Numbered from the stretch's first letter, positions 50,327 to 59,877 are shown. The stretch: 64,000 nt of DNA from CAYGVT01 sp964353355 (GCA_964353355.1 CAYGVT010000159.1:1-64000); one strand, 5' to 3'. Numbers and translations: made by a program. The notes: generated by a model from the letters alone, not told the origin.

Positions 50327-50836
50327 TCAGTGCATGCCGATGGCGGCCTTGAGGCGGCGCACCTCGTCCTCGAGCTTGGGCACCCTCTCCTCTAGCCCGA
50401 GGACCTCGGTCCTCGCGCCCTGCAGCAGCTCGTCGTGGAGCGCGCGCCAAGCCTTGCCGTCGCCCTCGGGGGCGGCCGGTGACCAAACCGCGATGAAGCC
50501 CCTCGCGTCCTCGGGCGCGACGGCGGCCGCGGGCGCGACGAGCTTGCCCTCGGGCAGCCGCTTGCGGAGGCGCGCGACCTCGAGCTCGAGGAACTCCGCG
50601 CGGTCCTTGAGCTCCAGGAGGCGGCGGCGGGCCTTCTCGAGCAGCATGTCGTGCAGCTCTCTCCAGTCCGCCTCGTCGGGCGCGGACTTGGCGTGCATGA
50701 GGCGCACGGTCAGGAAGGGGTAGTAGGGGTTCTCCTTCTCCCGGCCGCAGTGGGGGCAGGTCCAGTGCCTGTCCTCGGAGTCGGCGTTGTACTCCTCCTT
50801 GCACTCCTCGTTGCCGCAGATGATGATGATGCGCAT
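50327..50836 (-). CDS. Zinc-ribbon coiled-coil protein
   Basis: This 169-residue cytosolic protein has an N-terminal zinc ribbon (CGNEECKEEYN followed by CPHCGRE) and two stretches of coiled coil (about 55-95 and 130-165) joined by an Ala/Pro-rich linker. The function is not recognised; zinc ribbon plus coiled coil is frequent in archaeal adaptor proteins. GCTTTTAAC at 50867-50875 is a well-placed TATA box. It lies between the membrane-tethered regulator and the kae1 operon, divergent from the latter. Confidence 0.75.
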   Translation of the reverse strand: MRIIIICGNEECKEEYNADSEDRHWTCPHCGREKENPYYPFLTVRLMHAKSAPDEADWRELHDMLLEKARRRLLELKDRAEFLELEVARLRKRLPEGKLVAPAAAVAPEDARGFIAVWSPAAPEGDGKAWRALHDELLQGARTEVLGLEERVPKLEDEVRRLKAAIGMH

Positions 50837-50996
50837 GGGACGCGAGCGCGGTGAGGGGGGTCGGGAGTTAAAAGCATTACCGAGCTGGCCCAGGCGAAAG
50901 GAACTGGCTCGTTCCCGATGGCGCGGCCACGCCGAGCGCGATGCCCCGTGGCGCGCCCGTCAAGTTCATATCAGGGCAGCCCCGTCCTGGCCCTGG

Positions 50997-52001
50997 ATGG
51001 ACGGCGACCTCCTGGTCCTGGGCATCGAGTCCACGGCGCACACCGCGTCGGCGGGCGTGGTGAGCCGCGGCCCCGACGGGTCGTTCGAGGTTGTGTCCAT
51101 CCGGTCCTCGACCTGGAGCCCCCCCAAGGGGGGCATCCACCCCCGCGAGGCCGCGAACGACCACGCGGACAGGCTGCCCGGGCTCATCCATGGCGCGCTC
51201 GGGGCGGCCAAGGCCTCCCCCCGCGACCTCGCGGCCGTGGCCTTCGCGCAGGGACCGGGCCTCGGCCCCTGCCTGCGCACGGGCGCGTCCGCCGCGCGCG
51301 CGCTCTCGGCCGTCTCGGGCGTGCCCCTCGTGGGGGTCAACCACTGCGTGGCCCACCTGGAGGTCGGGCGCGCGCTCATGGGGTGCGAGGACCCCGTGCT
51401 GCTCTACGCCTCGGGGGGCAACACGCAGGTCATCGCCTACGCCGCCGGCCGGTACAGGGTCTTCGGGGAGACGCTCGACATCGGCATCGGAAACATGCTC
51501 GACAAGTACGGGCGCGCCGCGGGGCTGCCTTTCCCGTCGGGGCCCGCCCTCGAGCGGCTCGCGCGCGGGGGGCGACGCCTGCTCCCCCTTCCCTACAGCG
51601 TCAAGGGGATGGACGTCGCGTTCTCTGGCATGCTCACGTCCGCGTTGCAGATGCGCGCGGACGGGGCGACCGCCGAGGACCTCGCCATGTCGCTGCAGGA
51701 GGTCGCCTTCGCGATGCTCGTGGAGGTAGCCGAGCGCGCGATGGCCCACGTGGGCAGGGACGAGCTCCTGCTCGGCGGCGGGGTGGCCGCCAACGCGCGC
51801 CTGGGGGAGATGGCGCGCCTCATGGCGGAGGGGAGGGGCGCGCGCGCGTTCGTGCCCGAGCCGCGCTACTGCGTCGACAACGGGGCCATGATCGCCGTGC
51901 TCGGGGCCATGATGCTCGCGGCCGGCACGACCACGCGGCTCGAGGACAGCGCGGTGCGGCAGCGGTTCCGCACCGACGAGGTGGAGGTGACGTGGAGGTG
52001 A
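50997..52001 (+). CDS. kae1: KEOPS complex subunit Kae1 (tRNA N6-threonylcarbamoyladenosine synthase)
   Basis: This 334-residue ASKHA-fold protein is the catalytic KEOPS subunit that transfers threonylcarbamoyl to A37 of ANN-decoding tRNAs. Visible are the nucleotide/iron-binding features ESTAHTASAGV, NHCVAHLEVGR (HxxxH iron ligands), the SGGNTQV phosphate loop, DIGIGNMLDKYGR, LLGGGVAANARL and CVDNGAMIA. The ATG at 50997 is about 28 nt after a TATA-like GTTCATATC at 50964-50972. A frame open further upstream is not coding. It is followed by bud32 and an XTP/dITP pyrophosphatase in an operon. Kae1 and Bud32 are separate here, unlike the fusion of many methanogens. Confidence 0.95.
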   Translation: MDGDLLVLGIESTAHTASAGVVSRGPDGSFEVVSIRSSTWSPPKGGIHPREAANDHADRLPGLIHGALGAAKASPRDLAAVAFAQGPGLGPCLRTGASAARALSAVSGVPLVGVNHCVAHLEVGRALMGCEDPVLLYASGGNTQVIAYAAGRYRVFGETLDIGIGNMLDKYGRAAGLPFPSGPALERLARGGRRLLPLPYSVKGMDVAFSGMLTSALQMRADGATAEDLAMSLQEVAFAMLVEVAERAMAHVGRDELLLGGGVAANARLGEMARLMAEGRGARAFVPEPRYCVDNGAMIAVLGAMMLAAGTTTRLEDSAVRQRFRTDEVEVTWR

Positions 52002-52008
52002 CGTGCCG

Positions 52009-52695
52009 ATGAGCCCCGGCTGGTGGATCGGGGGGAGCGTCATCGCCCAGGGCGCCGAGGCGGTGCTCCAGTCGGGCACGTGGCTGGGCCGCGCCGCGGT
52101 GCTCAAGCTGCGCGCGCCCAAGGCCTACCGGCACCCCGAGCTCGACGCTCGCATCCGCACGGCGCGCGCGAGGGCCGAGGCCCGCGCGCTGCGCGACGGC
52201 CGCGCGGCGGGCGTGCGGACCCCCGCGGTGCTCGACATCGACGAGGAGGGGGGCGTGCTCGTGCTCGAGCGCATCGAGGGCCCCACCGTGAGGGCGGCCT
52301 ACGACGGGCTCCCCGACGCGGACCGCGCGCGCCTCGCTGGCGCGCTCGGGGGCGCGCTGGGGAGGCTGCACGCGGCCGGGCTGGTGCACGGCGACCCCAC
52401 CACGAGCAACTTCATCGTCGAGCGGATGCCGCCCGAGGGCGAGGTGGCCATCGCCGTCATCGACATGTCCATGGGCGGTGGCGCGGAGGGCGTCGAGGAG
52501 CGCGGGGTGGACCTGCGGCTCCTGTTCGAGGCCTTCTGCTCGACGCACCACGAGCACGAGCGCGAGTTCGAGCACGTCCTCGAGGGCTACCGCGCCGCCA
52601 ACCCCGGGGGCGCGGAGGGGGCCATCGCGCGCATGGACGCGATAGCCTCGCGCGGCCGCTACCAGGCGCGCGGGGCAAAGGAGGGGAGCGGATGA
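52009..52695 (+). CDS. bud32: KEOPS complex kinase/ATPase subunit Bud32
   Basis: This 228-residue small kinase-fold protein activates Kae1 in the KEOPS complex. The VLKLRAPKAYRHPELD region, the catalytic loop LVHGDPTTSNFIV and the C-terminal YRAANPGG match Bud32. The metal-binding DFG position reads D-M-S (VIDMSMG), keeping the Asp but losing Phe-Gly, which is unusual. The protein is about 20 residues longer than minimal archaeal Bud32. GGAGGTG lies 8 nt before the ATG at 52009; a GTG at 52003 is an alternative. It overlaps the next gene by ATGA. Confidence 0.9.
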   Translation: MSPGWWIGGSVIAQGAEAVLQSGTWLGRAAVLKLRAPKAYRHPELDARIRTARARAEARALRDGRAAGVRTPAVLDIDEEGGVLVLERIEGPTVRAAYDGLPDADRARLAGALGGALGRLHAAGLVHGDPTTSNFIVERMPPEGEVAIAVIDMSMGGGAEGVEERGVDLRLLFEAFCSTHHEHEREFEHVLEGYRAANPGGAEGAIARMDAIASRGRYQARGAKEGSG

Positions 52696-53291
52696 TGGAC
52701 GGGAGACGTTGGCCGGGCCACACGAGGGTGCTGCGGGTCGTGACATCGAACGACGGCAAGGCGCGCGAGTTCGCGCACGCGCTCGAGGGCATCCCCTGGC
52801 GCGTCGAGCGCGTGATGATGCGGTACGAGGAGGTCCAGGCCGACACGCTCGAGGAGGTCGCGGTCGCGAGCGCCCGCTCGCTCATGGCGTCCGGGGAGGT
52901 GCTGCGGCCCTTCATCCTCGAGGACGCGGGCCTCTTCGTCGAGGCGCTCAAGGGCTTCCCCGGGGTGTACTCGGCCTACGTCCTCCGGACCCTGGGCTGC
53001 CAGGGCGTGCTCAGGCTCGTGGAGGGCGCGGAGGACCGCCGCGCGCGGTTCGAGAGCCGCATAGCGCTCGTCACGACCTGGGGCGAGGTCGAGCTCTTCA
53101 CGGGCACGTGCCGCGGGACCATCCCCAAGGAGGGGCGCGGCGAGGGCGGCTTCGGGTTCGACCCCATCTTCCTGCCCGAGGGGGGCGCGCGCACGTTCGG
53201 CGAGCTGGAGCTAGAGGAGAAGCACCGCCTCTCGCACAGGGGCGCGGCCGCGGCCGCGCTGCGCGTGAGGCTCTCGCACGGGACGGTGTGA
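52692..53291 (+). CDS. XTP/dITP pyrophosphatase (RdgB/HAM1 family)
   Basis: This 199-residue enzyme hydrolyses non-canonical purine nucleoside triphosphates such as XTP and dITP to the monophosphates, keeping them out of DNA and RNA. It shows the substrate loop TSNDGKAREF, the acidic ILEDAGLFVEAL, the GFPGVYSAYV motif, and the C-terminal FGFDPIFLPEG and LSHRGAA. The ATG at 52692 overlaps the bud32 stop by 4 nt. The same gene order beside KEOPS genes is seen in other archaea, so this is a conserved housekeeping operon. Confidence 0.93.
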   Translation: MMDGRRWPGHTRVLRVVTSNDGKAREFAHALEGIPWRVERVMMRYEEVQADTLEEVAVASARSLMASGEVLRPFILEDAGLFVEALKGFPGVYSAYVLRTLGCQGVLRLVEGAEDRRARFESRIALVTTWGEVELFTGTCRGTIPKEGRGEGGFGFDPIFLPEGGARTFGELELEEKHRLSHRGAAAAALRVRLSHGTV

Positions 53292-53354
53292 TATGCGACC
53301 TGGTGTCGGCCTGGGCCGACCCTGACCCGGTCCCGTCCGGTCCGCCGCCCCTCG

Positions 53355-55682
53355 TCACTTGGGCTCGCGCAGCCTGAAGTACCAAAGCGCTAGGAGCAGC
53401 ACCGTGATGATAAGCGCGCCGATGCCGGCGAGCAGGGGGTTGTAGATGGGCGGCACGTACGTGTCCACGGGCTCGTAGACCTCGACCCTCCATGGTGACG
53501 CGGAGGCGTCCTCCAGGGGGCTGGTGGAGGTGACAGAGCCGGTCGATGCCTCGATGTAGTACTCGAGGCCCTTGGTCGTCACGTCCTTCTTGGGGACGAC
53601 GGCCCATTGCGTGGAGCCGTTGCCGTCCATCTCGAGCCGCTCGTAGCCCTTGGCGCCCTTCGCGCGGTAGTAGAGGAAGGCCCTCACATCGGGTGCCCTC
53701 AGCACCTCGCACGTCACGTTGAGGGGCGCGCCCGCGGGGGCGCTCGCTGGGGGCGTGTGCACGATGAGCAGCTCGGGGCTGTACACGATGGTCGCGAACG
53801 TGGTCGAGGAGAGCCCCGACGGGTCGAGCACGCGCACGAACACCACCTTGATGCCCTCGCCCGGGGTCACGTCCCAGTGGAACTCGTTGCCCGCGGGCGG
53901 GTACTCGTGCGAGCCCGAGGAGTTGGCGAACTCGGGGTCGTTCGCGACCTCGAAGGTCATGACGAACGTCGACATCGCGAACTCGTCCGAGGCGTTGATC
54001 GTGAGGACGACCGTGCGAGCGAGCGCATACTGCGCGCCCCCGTTGATTGCGATAGTGACGTTCGGGGGCGTGCGGTCGAGCAGGAAGGAGCCCTTGCCCG
54101 ACCATGCCGACCAGAGGCCGAGCTGGTCCCGCGTGCGCACGTGCCAGTACCACATGCCCTCCTGAAGGTCCTCGGATGGGCGCCACCTGGTGGCCTTGCC
54201 GGCGCTGCCCGCGACGGCTCCTGATGTGCGGTTGGAGACGAGGCCCGAGTCGGTGGAGTACTGCACCTCAAAGGCGCCCTGGCTCGAGCCCGCGTCCGGG
54301 TCGTTGAAGCCCCAGGCGAACTCGGGGCGCGTCTCGTGCGTGGCGCCGAGAGGCGACAGCAGCTCGGGTTTGCCGGGCGCCGCGTCGCGGCGCGTCGTGG
54401 CGAAGCATTCGGAGCCGTCGTCCCAGCCGACGTAGGCATTGCCGAGCGAGTCGAAGGCCACCGTCGCGTTGTGGCCCGCGACCGTCCCCTTGGGCACGAC
54501 GGGCGCGGGCTCGGCGAAGCACCCGTACTCCGAGCACGCCTGCGTGGACATCGGGGGTCCGATGGGGTCGCCGACGCCCGCGACGGCGATGACGAGGGCG
54601 TCCCCCGGGCCAGCCGCGACGTCGAGCCTCGCCTGGGGCTTTGCGCCCGTGGGGAACGAGCCCGCGGCCAGGTCGTCGGACGCGCTCCCCGAGAGGACGG
54701 CGTCGGCCATCACGTGGGCCGTGCCCGTGTCGGAGGTGAGCGCCCTGAACTGGACCCAGGCGACCCACGCGCCGTGGCGCGAGGTGAGCGCGAGCGCGGG
54801 GCGCACGTTGAGCGTCGTGCGGGGCGCGTCGGCGACCCCCACGGGGGCGACCAGGGTCGAGTCCTTGTCCGGCGTGCCGAGCGCGGCGTAGACCACCTGT
54901 GAGCCGATGGTCACACCGCCCCCGTTGAGGTCCAGGGAGGCCCACACGGCGTGCAGCTGCCCCGAGGCCTCGGCCGCAAGGCGCACGTCGGCGTTGACCT
55001 CCCACTCGTCCGAGGCCATCGCGAGGTCCTCGCGCAGCCACCCCCGCGAGCCCTGCTCCACTCGGGCGAGCGCAAGCGACATGCCCGGATAGTCCTCGAC
55101 CTCCCACGCGACGTAGGCCGCGTCGCCGGGGGTCGCGGCCACGGAGGGGCGCGTGTTGTTGCGGCCGTTGGGCTGCGAGAGCAGTATGGGGTCGGCCCAG
55201 GTCGCGCCGGAATCGCGCGAGCGGGAGTAGAAGACGCCGAAGGTCGGCACCACGCCGGGCGTGGCGACGCCCTTCGAGCGCTGCTGCCAGGCGACATGGA
55301 CCGTGCCATCCGGCCCGACCGCGACCGAGGGAGAGAGCTGGTCGACCGTCTGGTCCTGAGACGTGATGGAAGTTTCGTCGCCGAAGGCGCGGCCGCGCGA
55401 GTCGGGCGTCGAGGACGCGGCGAAGATGGCGTTGCCGCCGCTCGAGGGCACGTACCTGCCATCCTGCCACACGGCGTAGAGGGCGTCGTCGGGGCCGACC
55501 GCGAGGTCAAGGCCCACCTGCGCCCCATCGGTCTGCCGGTTGACCCTGACCGGCTCGCTCTGGAACTCCATGGCAGCGGCGGAGGCGCCCCCGGAGAGGA
55601 GGAGCACGGCGACGACCAGGGTCGCGGCCACGGCGGCAGCCCCGCGCGCGCCGTCGATGAGCGTCCGGGTCCATTCCGTCAT
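53355..55682 (-). CDS. Secreted sialidase-repeat (BNR) surface protein
   Basis: This 775-residue protein has a signal peptide or N-terminal anchor (about 10-37). An N-terminal beta-propeller-like region of about 400 residues follows, with repeated Asp-box-like elements (SRDSGATW, HVAWQQRS, YVAWEVED, YVGWDDGS). Then come an FN3-like domain (MWYWHVRTRDQLGLWSAWSG), two Ig-like domains, and a C-terminal membrane helix (about 748-768). Asp boxes occur in sialidases and in binding propellers, and no catalytic residues could be assigned. A TATA-like CCTTATTAAC on the minus strand lies at about 55726-55736. It probably belongs to the envelope set. Confidence 0.82.
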   Translation of the reverse strand: MTEWTRTLIDGARGAAAVAATLVVAVLLLSGGASAAAMEFQSEPVRVNRQTDGAQVGLDLAVGPDDALYAVWQDGRYVPSSGGNAIFAASSTPDSRGRAFGDETSITSQDQTVDQLSPSVAVGPDGTVHVAWQQRSKGVATPGVVPTFGVFYSRSRDSGATWADPILLSQPNGRNNTRPSVAATPGDAAYVAWEVEDYPGMSLALARVEQGSRGWLREDLAMASDEWEVNADVRLAAEASGQLHAVWASLDLNGGGVTIGSQVVYAALGTPDKDSTLVAPVGVADAPRTTLNVRPALALTSRHGAWVAWVQFRALTSDTGTAHVMADAVLSGSASDDLAAGSFPTGAKPQARLDVAAGPGDALVIAVAGVGDPIGPPMSTQACSEYGCFAEPAPVVPKGTVAGHNATVAFDSLGNAYVGWDDGSECFATTRRDAAPGKPELLSPLGATHETRPEFAWGFNDPDAGSSQGAFEVQYSTDSGLVSNRTSGAVAGSAGKATRWRPSEDLQEGMWYWHVRTRDQLGLWSAWSGKGSFLLDRTPPNVTIAINGGAQYALARTVVLTINASDEFAMSTFVMTFEVANDPEFANSSGSHEYPPAGNEFHWDVTPGEGIKVVFVRVLDPSGLSSTTFATIVYSPELLIVHTPPASAPAGAPLNVTCEVLRAPDVRAFLYYRAKGAKGYERLEMDGNGSTQWAVVPKKDVTTKGLEYYIEASTGSVTSTSPLEDASASPWRVEVYEPVDTYVPPIYNPLLAGIGALIITVLLLALWYFRLREPK

Positions 55683-55950
55683 GTCGGCTCACCTGCAGGG
55701 GTGCCCTGGTACTGGGCCAAGGCCGTTAATAAGGTTGGCCCTGAAGAGGGGCCTCCCCATGAGGGTGGCGATGGAGCCTAGCTGGGGGGCTCTGGCGCAC
55801 CGAGGAGCTCCCCTCCCGGCGGGAGCACCAACTTCTTTCTCTATGCAGACGATGTATCCACGAACCCATCCACAAGTGCCCCGGCCACCATCCGCGTGGC
55901 CGTGCAAAGCCTTTTCTCCCCGGCCGCGCTTGTCCGAGGGCGGTGCGCAC

Positions 55951-56319
55951 TTGGCCCCCGACCGCATATCCCTCAGCAACATGGCCTTCTACGCCTTCCA
56001 CGGCGTCGCCCCCAGCGAGAAGCGCGACGGCCAGCGGTTCTTCGTGGACGTCGACCTCTACTTGGACCTGCGCGAGGCGGGCCGGACGGACGAGCTCGGC
56101 AGGACCGTCGACTACGAGGGCGTCTTCAACCTGATCAAGGGGACCGTGGAATCCCAGCGGTTCTACCTCATCGAGGCCCTCGCCGACCACCTGGCGCACG
56201 CCATCCTCGAGGGGTTCTCGGTCGAGCGCGTGGTCGTGCGGGTGCGCAAGCCCTCGGTGCCCATCCAGGGCATCCTCGACTTCACGGAGGTCGAGGTCGA
56301 CCGCACGCGGACGGGGTAG
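55951..56319 (+). CDS. folB: Dihydroneopterin aldolase (FolB family)
   Basis: This 122-residue tunnelling-fold protein is related to bacterial-type dihydroneopterin aldolase, which converts dihydroneopterin to 6-hydroxymethyl-dihydropterin in folate-type pterin synthesis. It shows AFYAFHGVAPSEKRDGQRFFVDVDL (conserved Glu), the Tyr of TVDYEGVF, EALADHLA, and RVRKPSVPIQG with the catalytic Lys. Most archaea use the unrelated MptD at this step. The start is probably a TTG at 55951, since no ATG or GTG lies in frame before the conserved region except a TTG at 55930. A weak TATA is at about 55908-55918. Confidence 0.85.
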   Translation: MAPDRISLSNMAFYAFHGVAPSEKRDGQRFFVDVDLYLDLREAGRTDELGRTVDYEGVFNLIKGTVESQRFYLIEALADHLAHAILEGFSVERVVVRVRKPSVPIQGILDFTEVEVDRTRTG

Positions 56320-56389
56320 GACCCTGGTCGAGAAGCCCCATTGACGGCGATGGGCGCGAGCGCTCCCCGCCGTGGCATCGTCCGCATCC

Positions 56390-59107
56390 TCACGTCGCCC
56401 TGCGCATGAGCTCGACGACCGGCCTTCTCGATACCGACCTGGCGGGCGAGTAGGTCCCGACGATGGACAGGATGACCGTGAGCACGAGCAGGTATGCCAG
56501 CGAGGCCCAGGGCACCTCGTAGGCGAAGTCGATGGGCGAGAGCATGTTGAAAAACGCTATGATGAGCATGCTGAGCGTCGTGCCGACCACGACGCCCACG
56601 AGCATCGACGTGAGCGCGATGGTCGCGCCCTCCGCCATGAGCATCCGCCGGAGGGCGCCCCCGCGCAGCCCGAGCGCGCGCACGACGCCGAGCTCGTACT
56701 CGCGCTCGAGCACGGACGCGAGGAGGTTGGCGACCAGGGAGAAGAGCGCGACCAGCAGCAGTATCGTGAGGATGACGTAGAACAGGGCGTTGAGGGCCAC
56801 CAGGTTGTCCCTGGCGAAGCCCGCGAGCGTGGTGGGCACGAACGCCTGCAGCTCGTAGAACACGCGGTAGCGCTGCTGTATCTGCCTGGCGGCCTGGTCG
56901 AGGTCGGTGCCGGGCCTCGCGTGGACGTAGACGGCGCCGTAGAGCACGTCGTCCACGGGCAGGCCCTCGAGCTCGGCGTAGACGGGCATCGCCACCAGCA
57001 CCGTGGAGCGGTCCGCGTCCTCGGGCCTCTCCGGGAACTCCGAGCCGAAGCCGGGCAGCGACTCGAGCAGCAGCCGCACCTTGAGGAAGAGGCGCTCGGT
57101 CCCGTGGTCGATGACCACCGTGTCGCCGAGGCCCACGCGCAGCTCGAGCGCGAGGCCCCGCGAGATGACGATGCCGTCGTCGCCCAGATGGTCAAGCTCG
57201 CGCAGCTCGCCACGGTAGACGTCGTCCGCGGACGCGAACGTGGCCGAGAGCAGGTCGCCGCGCACGGCCTTCACGTCGACGCTCGCGCGACGCGAGGAGA
57301 CGACGTCGGACAGGCTGGTGCGGTGCGCGGACGTGGCCGCCGCGACAGAGGCCGCGAAGTCGGACCGCTCGATGCCCTCGACGACCGACACTGGCACGGG
57401 CTCGGAGGTGAGGACGCGGATGTCCGAGCCGAACTCGTAAAGCGTCGTGCGCTCGATGCTGCCCGAGATGGCGGCGAAGAAGGAGGAGAAGAACAGCATG
57501 ATGGCCACGATTATGGAGAAGATGAGCGTGGTCGCCGCGTTGCGCCGGACGTAGCGCTCGAGGCTCGCGCGCAGCAGCTTCCGCGTGGGGCCCATGAGCG
57601 GGCCGAGGAGGCCGAGGACGCCGCGCTGGACCCACGGGACGACCGCGAGCATCCACACGCAGTACGCGAGCAGCGTGACGAGGAAGGAGAAGATGAAGAA
57701 CGTGAAGAACTGCAGCCCGCCGAACATCAGGAAGTACGGTATGAAGAACGTGGAGTAGACGAGAGCTACGAACAGCAGGAACGCGCCCACGAGCAGCCGG
57801 CGGTCCACTCCCCGGCTCGACACGAACCTGTACTCGCCCTCGCCCCGCGACTGGTACACCGCGGCCGCGGGGGAGGTGGCCATGGCCTTGCGGAGCGGCT
57901 GGAGGGCGAAGAGCGACGTGATGGCGAGCGTGATGGCGACCTGGCCCGCGACCACGCCCCAGTCGACGACCTGCGAGAAGTCGTCGGGGAGCGACCCGAC
58001 CCCGCGCGCGTGGGCCAGGTAGGGCAGCCCCACCCCGAGCGCGAGGCCGATGGGCACGCCGAGCGCGAGCATGATGGCGAGCTCGCCCACTATGACGCGG
58101 CCTATCATGCGGCGGCGGGCGCCGAGCAGGCGCATGACCGCGAGGTCCTTGGCGCGCTCCTCGACGGAGAGGTTGAGGATGGAGGCTATCAGGATGCCCG
58201 AGATCGTGGGGAAGACCACCGAGAAGACGTAGGCGATGACGTTGGTGGCCCGCGAGGCCTCGAGCGAGGCCTCGATGGCCTGCGCGCGCGGTGCGGTCAC
58301 CACGAAGGCGGGCCCGAGGCGCAGCGCGATGCGCTCGGCGAGGTCCAGCACCTCCCCCGCGGGGTCCTGGGGGTCGTTGAGGTCGTACATGCCCGTGTCG
58401 ACCGTGGCGATGACGGTCGAGGCCCTGCCCTCGACCCCGTACATCGCCTGCACCGCCCCCAGGTCCTTGACGGCGTACTCCTCGACGCCCTGGATGAACC
58501 GGCCCTGCTGCTCGATGGTGCCCGCGACGGTCCAGTTCTCCACCGTCAGGTTCCGGGCGATGTCGGGGTCGGAGAACGGGTCCGAGGTGTTGGTGAGGTC
58601 CTCCAGGGGGCCGCGGTAGCCGATGAACTGGACGCGGTCGCCCACGGTGACGTTGAGGGTGGTGGCGGCCTCCTTGCTCAGGACGCAGCCGTCCCCCTCG
58701 ATGTCGTAGGTCCCGTTGAGGGAGCGGACCTTGCCGTCCTGGTAGGCCTGCTCGGCCCCGTAGAGCACGATGAACGAGAACGGCGCCTCCGCGGAGCCCT
58801 CCTCGCGCGCGATGACGACCTGGGTGATGAGCGGGTGGACGTCCCTCACCCCCTCCCCGCGCAGCACGGACGCGACCTGGGCCGAGTCCAGGTAGGTGAG
58901 GTTCGCGATGTCCTGAGCGGGCGGGGCGACGCGGATGTCGTAGGCCGTGCCCTGCGTGAAGATGTCCGAGAACGTCACGAGGGCCACGTTGAACAGCACG
59001 CCCACGAGGACCATGAGGCACACGGAAACGACGACGGACGCGACCCCGAGCGCGTTGCGCCTCCGGTTCGACCGGAACGCCCTGACAACGTAGTCCGAGA
59101 CGGCCAT
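56390..59107 (-). CDS. MacB/FtsX-family ABC transporter permease
   Basis: This 905-residue membrane protein has an N-terminal helix, an extracytoplasmic MacB-periplasmic-like domain, a cluster of three helices with the FtsX signature (LAVMRLLGARRRMIGRVI), a second such half with another ectodomain (about 540-770), and a C-terminal FtsX cluster (LGVVRALGLRGGALRRML). This duplicated layout is typical of LolE/MacB-type systems that act on envelope proteins or lipids rather than importing solutes. It starts 3 nt after the ATPase stop and forms an operon with it. Substrate unknown. Confidence 0.87.
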   Translation of the reverse strand: MAVSDYVVRAFRSNRRRNALGVASVVVSVCLMVLVGVLFNVALVTFSDIFTQGTAYDIRVAPPAQDIANLTYLDSAQVASVLRGEGVRDVHPLITQVVIAREEGSAEAPFSFIVLYGAEQAYQDGKVRSLNGTYDIEGDGCVLSKEAATTLNVTVGDRVQFIGYRGPLEDLTNTSDPFSDPDIARNLTVENWTVAGTIEQQGRFIQGVEEYAVKDLGAVQAMYGVEGRASTVIATVDTGMYDLNDPQDPAGEVLDLAERIALRLGPAFVVTAPRAQAIEASLEASRATNVIAYVFSVVFPTISGILIASILNLSVEERAKDLAVMRLLGARRRMIGRVIVGELAIMLALGVPIGLALGVGLPYLAHARGVGSLPDDFSQVVDWGVVAGQVAITLAITSLFALQPLRKAMATSPAAAVYQSRGEGEYRFVSSRGVDRRLLVGAFLLFVALVYSTFFIPYFLMFGGLQFFTFFIFSFLVTLLAYCVWMLAVVPWVQRGVLGLLGPLMGPTRKLLRASLERYVRRNAATTLIFSIIVAIMLFFSSFFAAISGSIERTTLYEFGSDIRVLTSEPVPVSVVEGIERSDFAASVAAATSAHRTSLSDVVSSRRASVDVKAVRGDLLSATFASADDVYRGELRELDHLGDDGIVISRGLALELRVGLGDTVVIDHGTERLFLKVRLLLESLPGFGSEFPERPEDADRSTVLVAMPVYAELEGLPVDDVLYGAVYVHARPGTDLDQAARQIQQRYRVFYELQAFVPTTLAGFARDNLVALNALFYVILTILLLVALFSLVANLLASVLEREYELGVVRALGLRGGALRRMLMAEGATIALTSMLVGVVVGTTLSMLIIAFFNMLSPIDFAYEVPWASLAYLLVLTVILSIVGTYSPARSVSRRPVVELMRRAT

Positions 59108-59110
59108 CGC

Positions 59111-59857
59111 CTAGCGCTCCCCCTTGCCGTCGGCGCCAGGCAGCCCGGACGCCACCACGCGGCCGTCCTCCATGAGCACTCGCCTGCGCGCGGCCGCGGC
59201 CACCGTGGGGTCGTGGCTCACGAGCACCAGCGTGACCCCGCGCTCGCGGTTGAGCTCGCCGAGCAGGCCCAGGATGGACGCGCCCGTCGTGCGGTCAAGG
59301 TCCCCGGTGGGCTCGTCCAGCAGCACCAGGTCCGGCTCGTTCGCGAGCGCGCGGGCGATGGCCACGCGCTGCTGCTCGCCGCCGGAGAGCAGCGAGGGCG
59401 TGTGGTCCGCGCGGTCCTCGAGCCCCACCAGCCGCAGCAGCTCCTTGACGCGCGCGTCGCGGACCTGGCCGTTGACGCCCTTGAACGCTATCGGGAGCTC
59501 GATGTTCTCGGCTGCGGTCAGGGACGGGATGAGGTTGTAGAACTGGTAGACGAAGCCCACGCGGTCGCGCCTGAAGTCGGAGAGCGCGTCGTCGGTGAGG
59601 CCGAGCAGGTCGACCCCCGCCACGCGCACGCGCCCCTGGGTGGGCAGGTCGATGGCCCCGATGATGTTGAGCATGGTGGACTTGCCGCAGCCCGACGGGC
59701 CCATGATGGCGACGAACTCGCCGCGCGGGATGTCGAGCGTCACGTCCACGAGCGCGCGCACCGGCACGCGGCCCGTCATGTAGACCTTGTGCACGCCCTC
59801 GAGCCGCACCATGGGGTCGGCGGTCGCGGGCGAAGGGGGGGTGTCCACGGGGCTCAC
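59111..59857 (-). CDS. MacB/LolD-family ABC transporter ATPase
   Basis: This 248-residue ATPase shows Walker A GPSGCGKST, Q-loop VYQFYNLIPSL, signature LLSGGEQQRVAIARAL, Walker B LVLLDEPTGDLD and the switch His in VSHDP. The short length and the FYNLIPSLTAAENIELP region place it with LolD/MacB-type ATPases that pair with FtsX-like permeases, which is the next gene. A TATA box 27 nt before the ATG gives a leaderless mRNA for the operon. Confidence 0.92.
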   Translation of the reverse strand: MSPVDTPPSPATADPMVRLEGVHKVYMTGRVPVRALVDVTLDIPRGEFVAIMGPSGCGKSTMLNIIGAIDLPTQGRVRVAGVDLLGLTDDALSDFRRDRVGFVYQFYNLIPSLTAAENIELPIAFKGVNGQVRDARVKELLRLVGLEDRADHTPSLLSGGEQQRVAIARALANEPDLVLLDEPTGDLDRTTGASILGLLGELNRERGVTLVLVSHDPTVAAAARRRVLMEDGRVVASGLPGADGKGER

Positions 59858-59877
59858 CGCGCGTCAAAGGCACTGGT

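Noticed and set aside
50787..50996. Longer N terminus for Kae1
   Set aside because: The upstream frame is open but reads as low-complexity, and a TATA box at 50964-50972 lies inside it.
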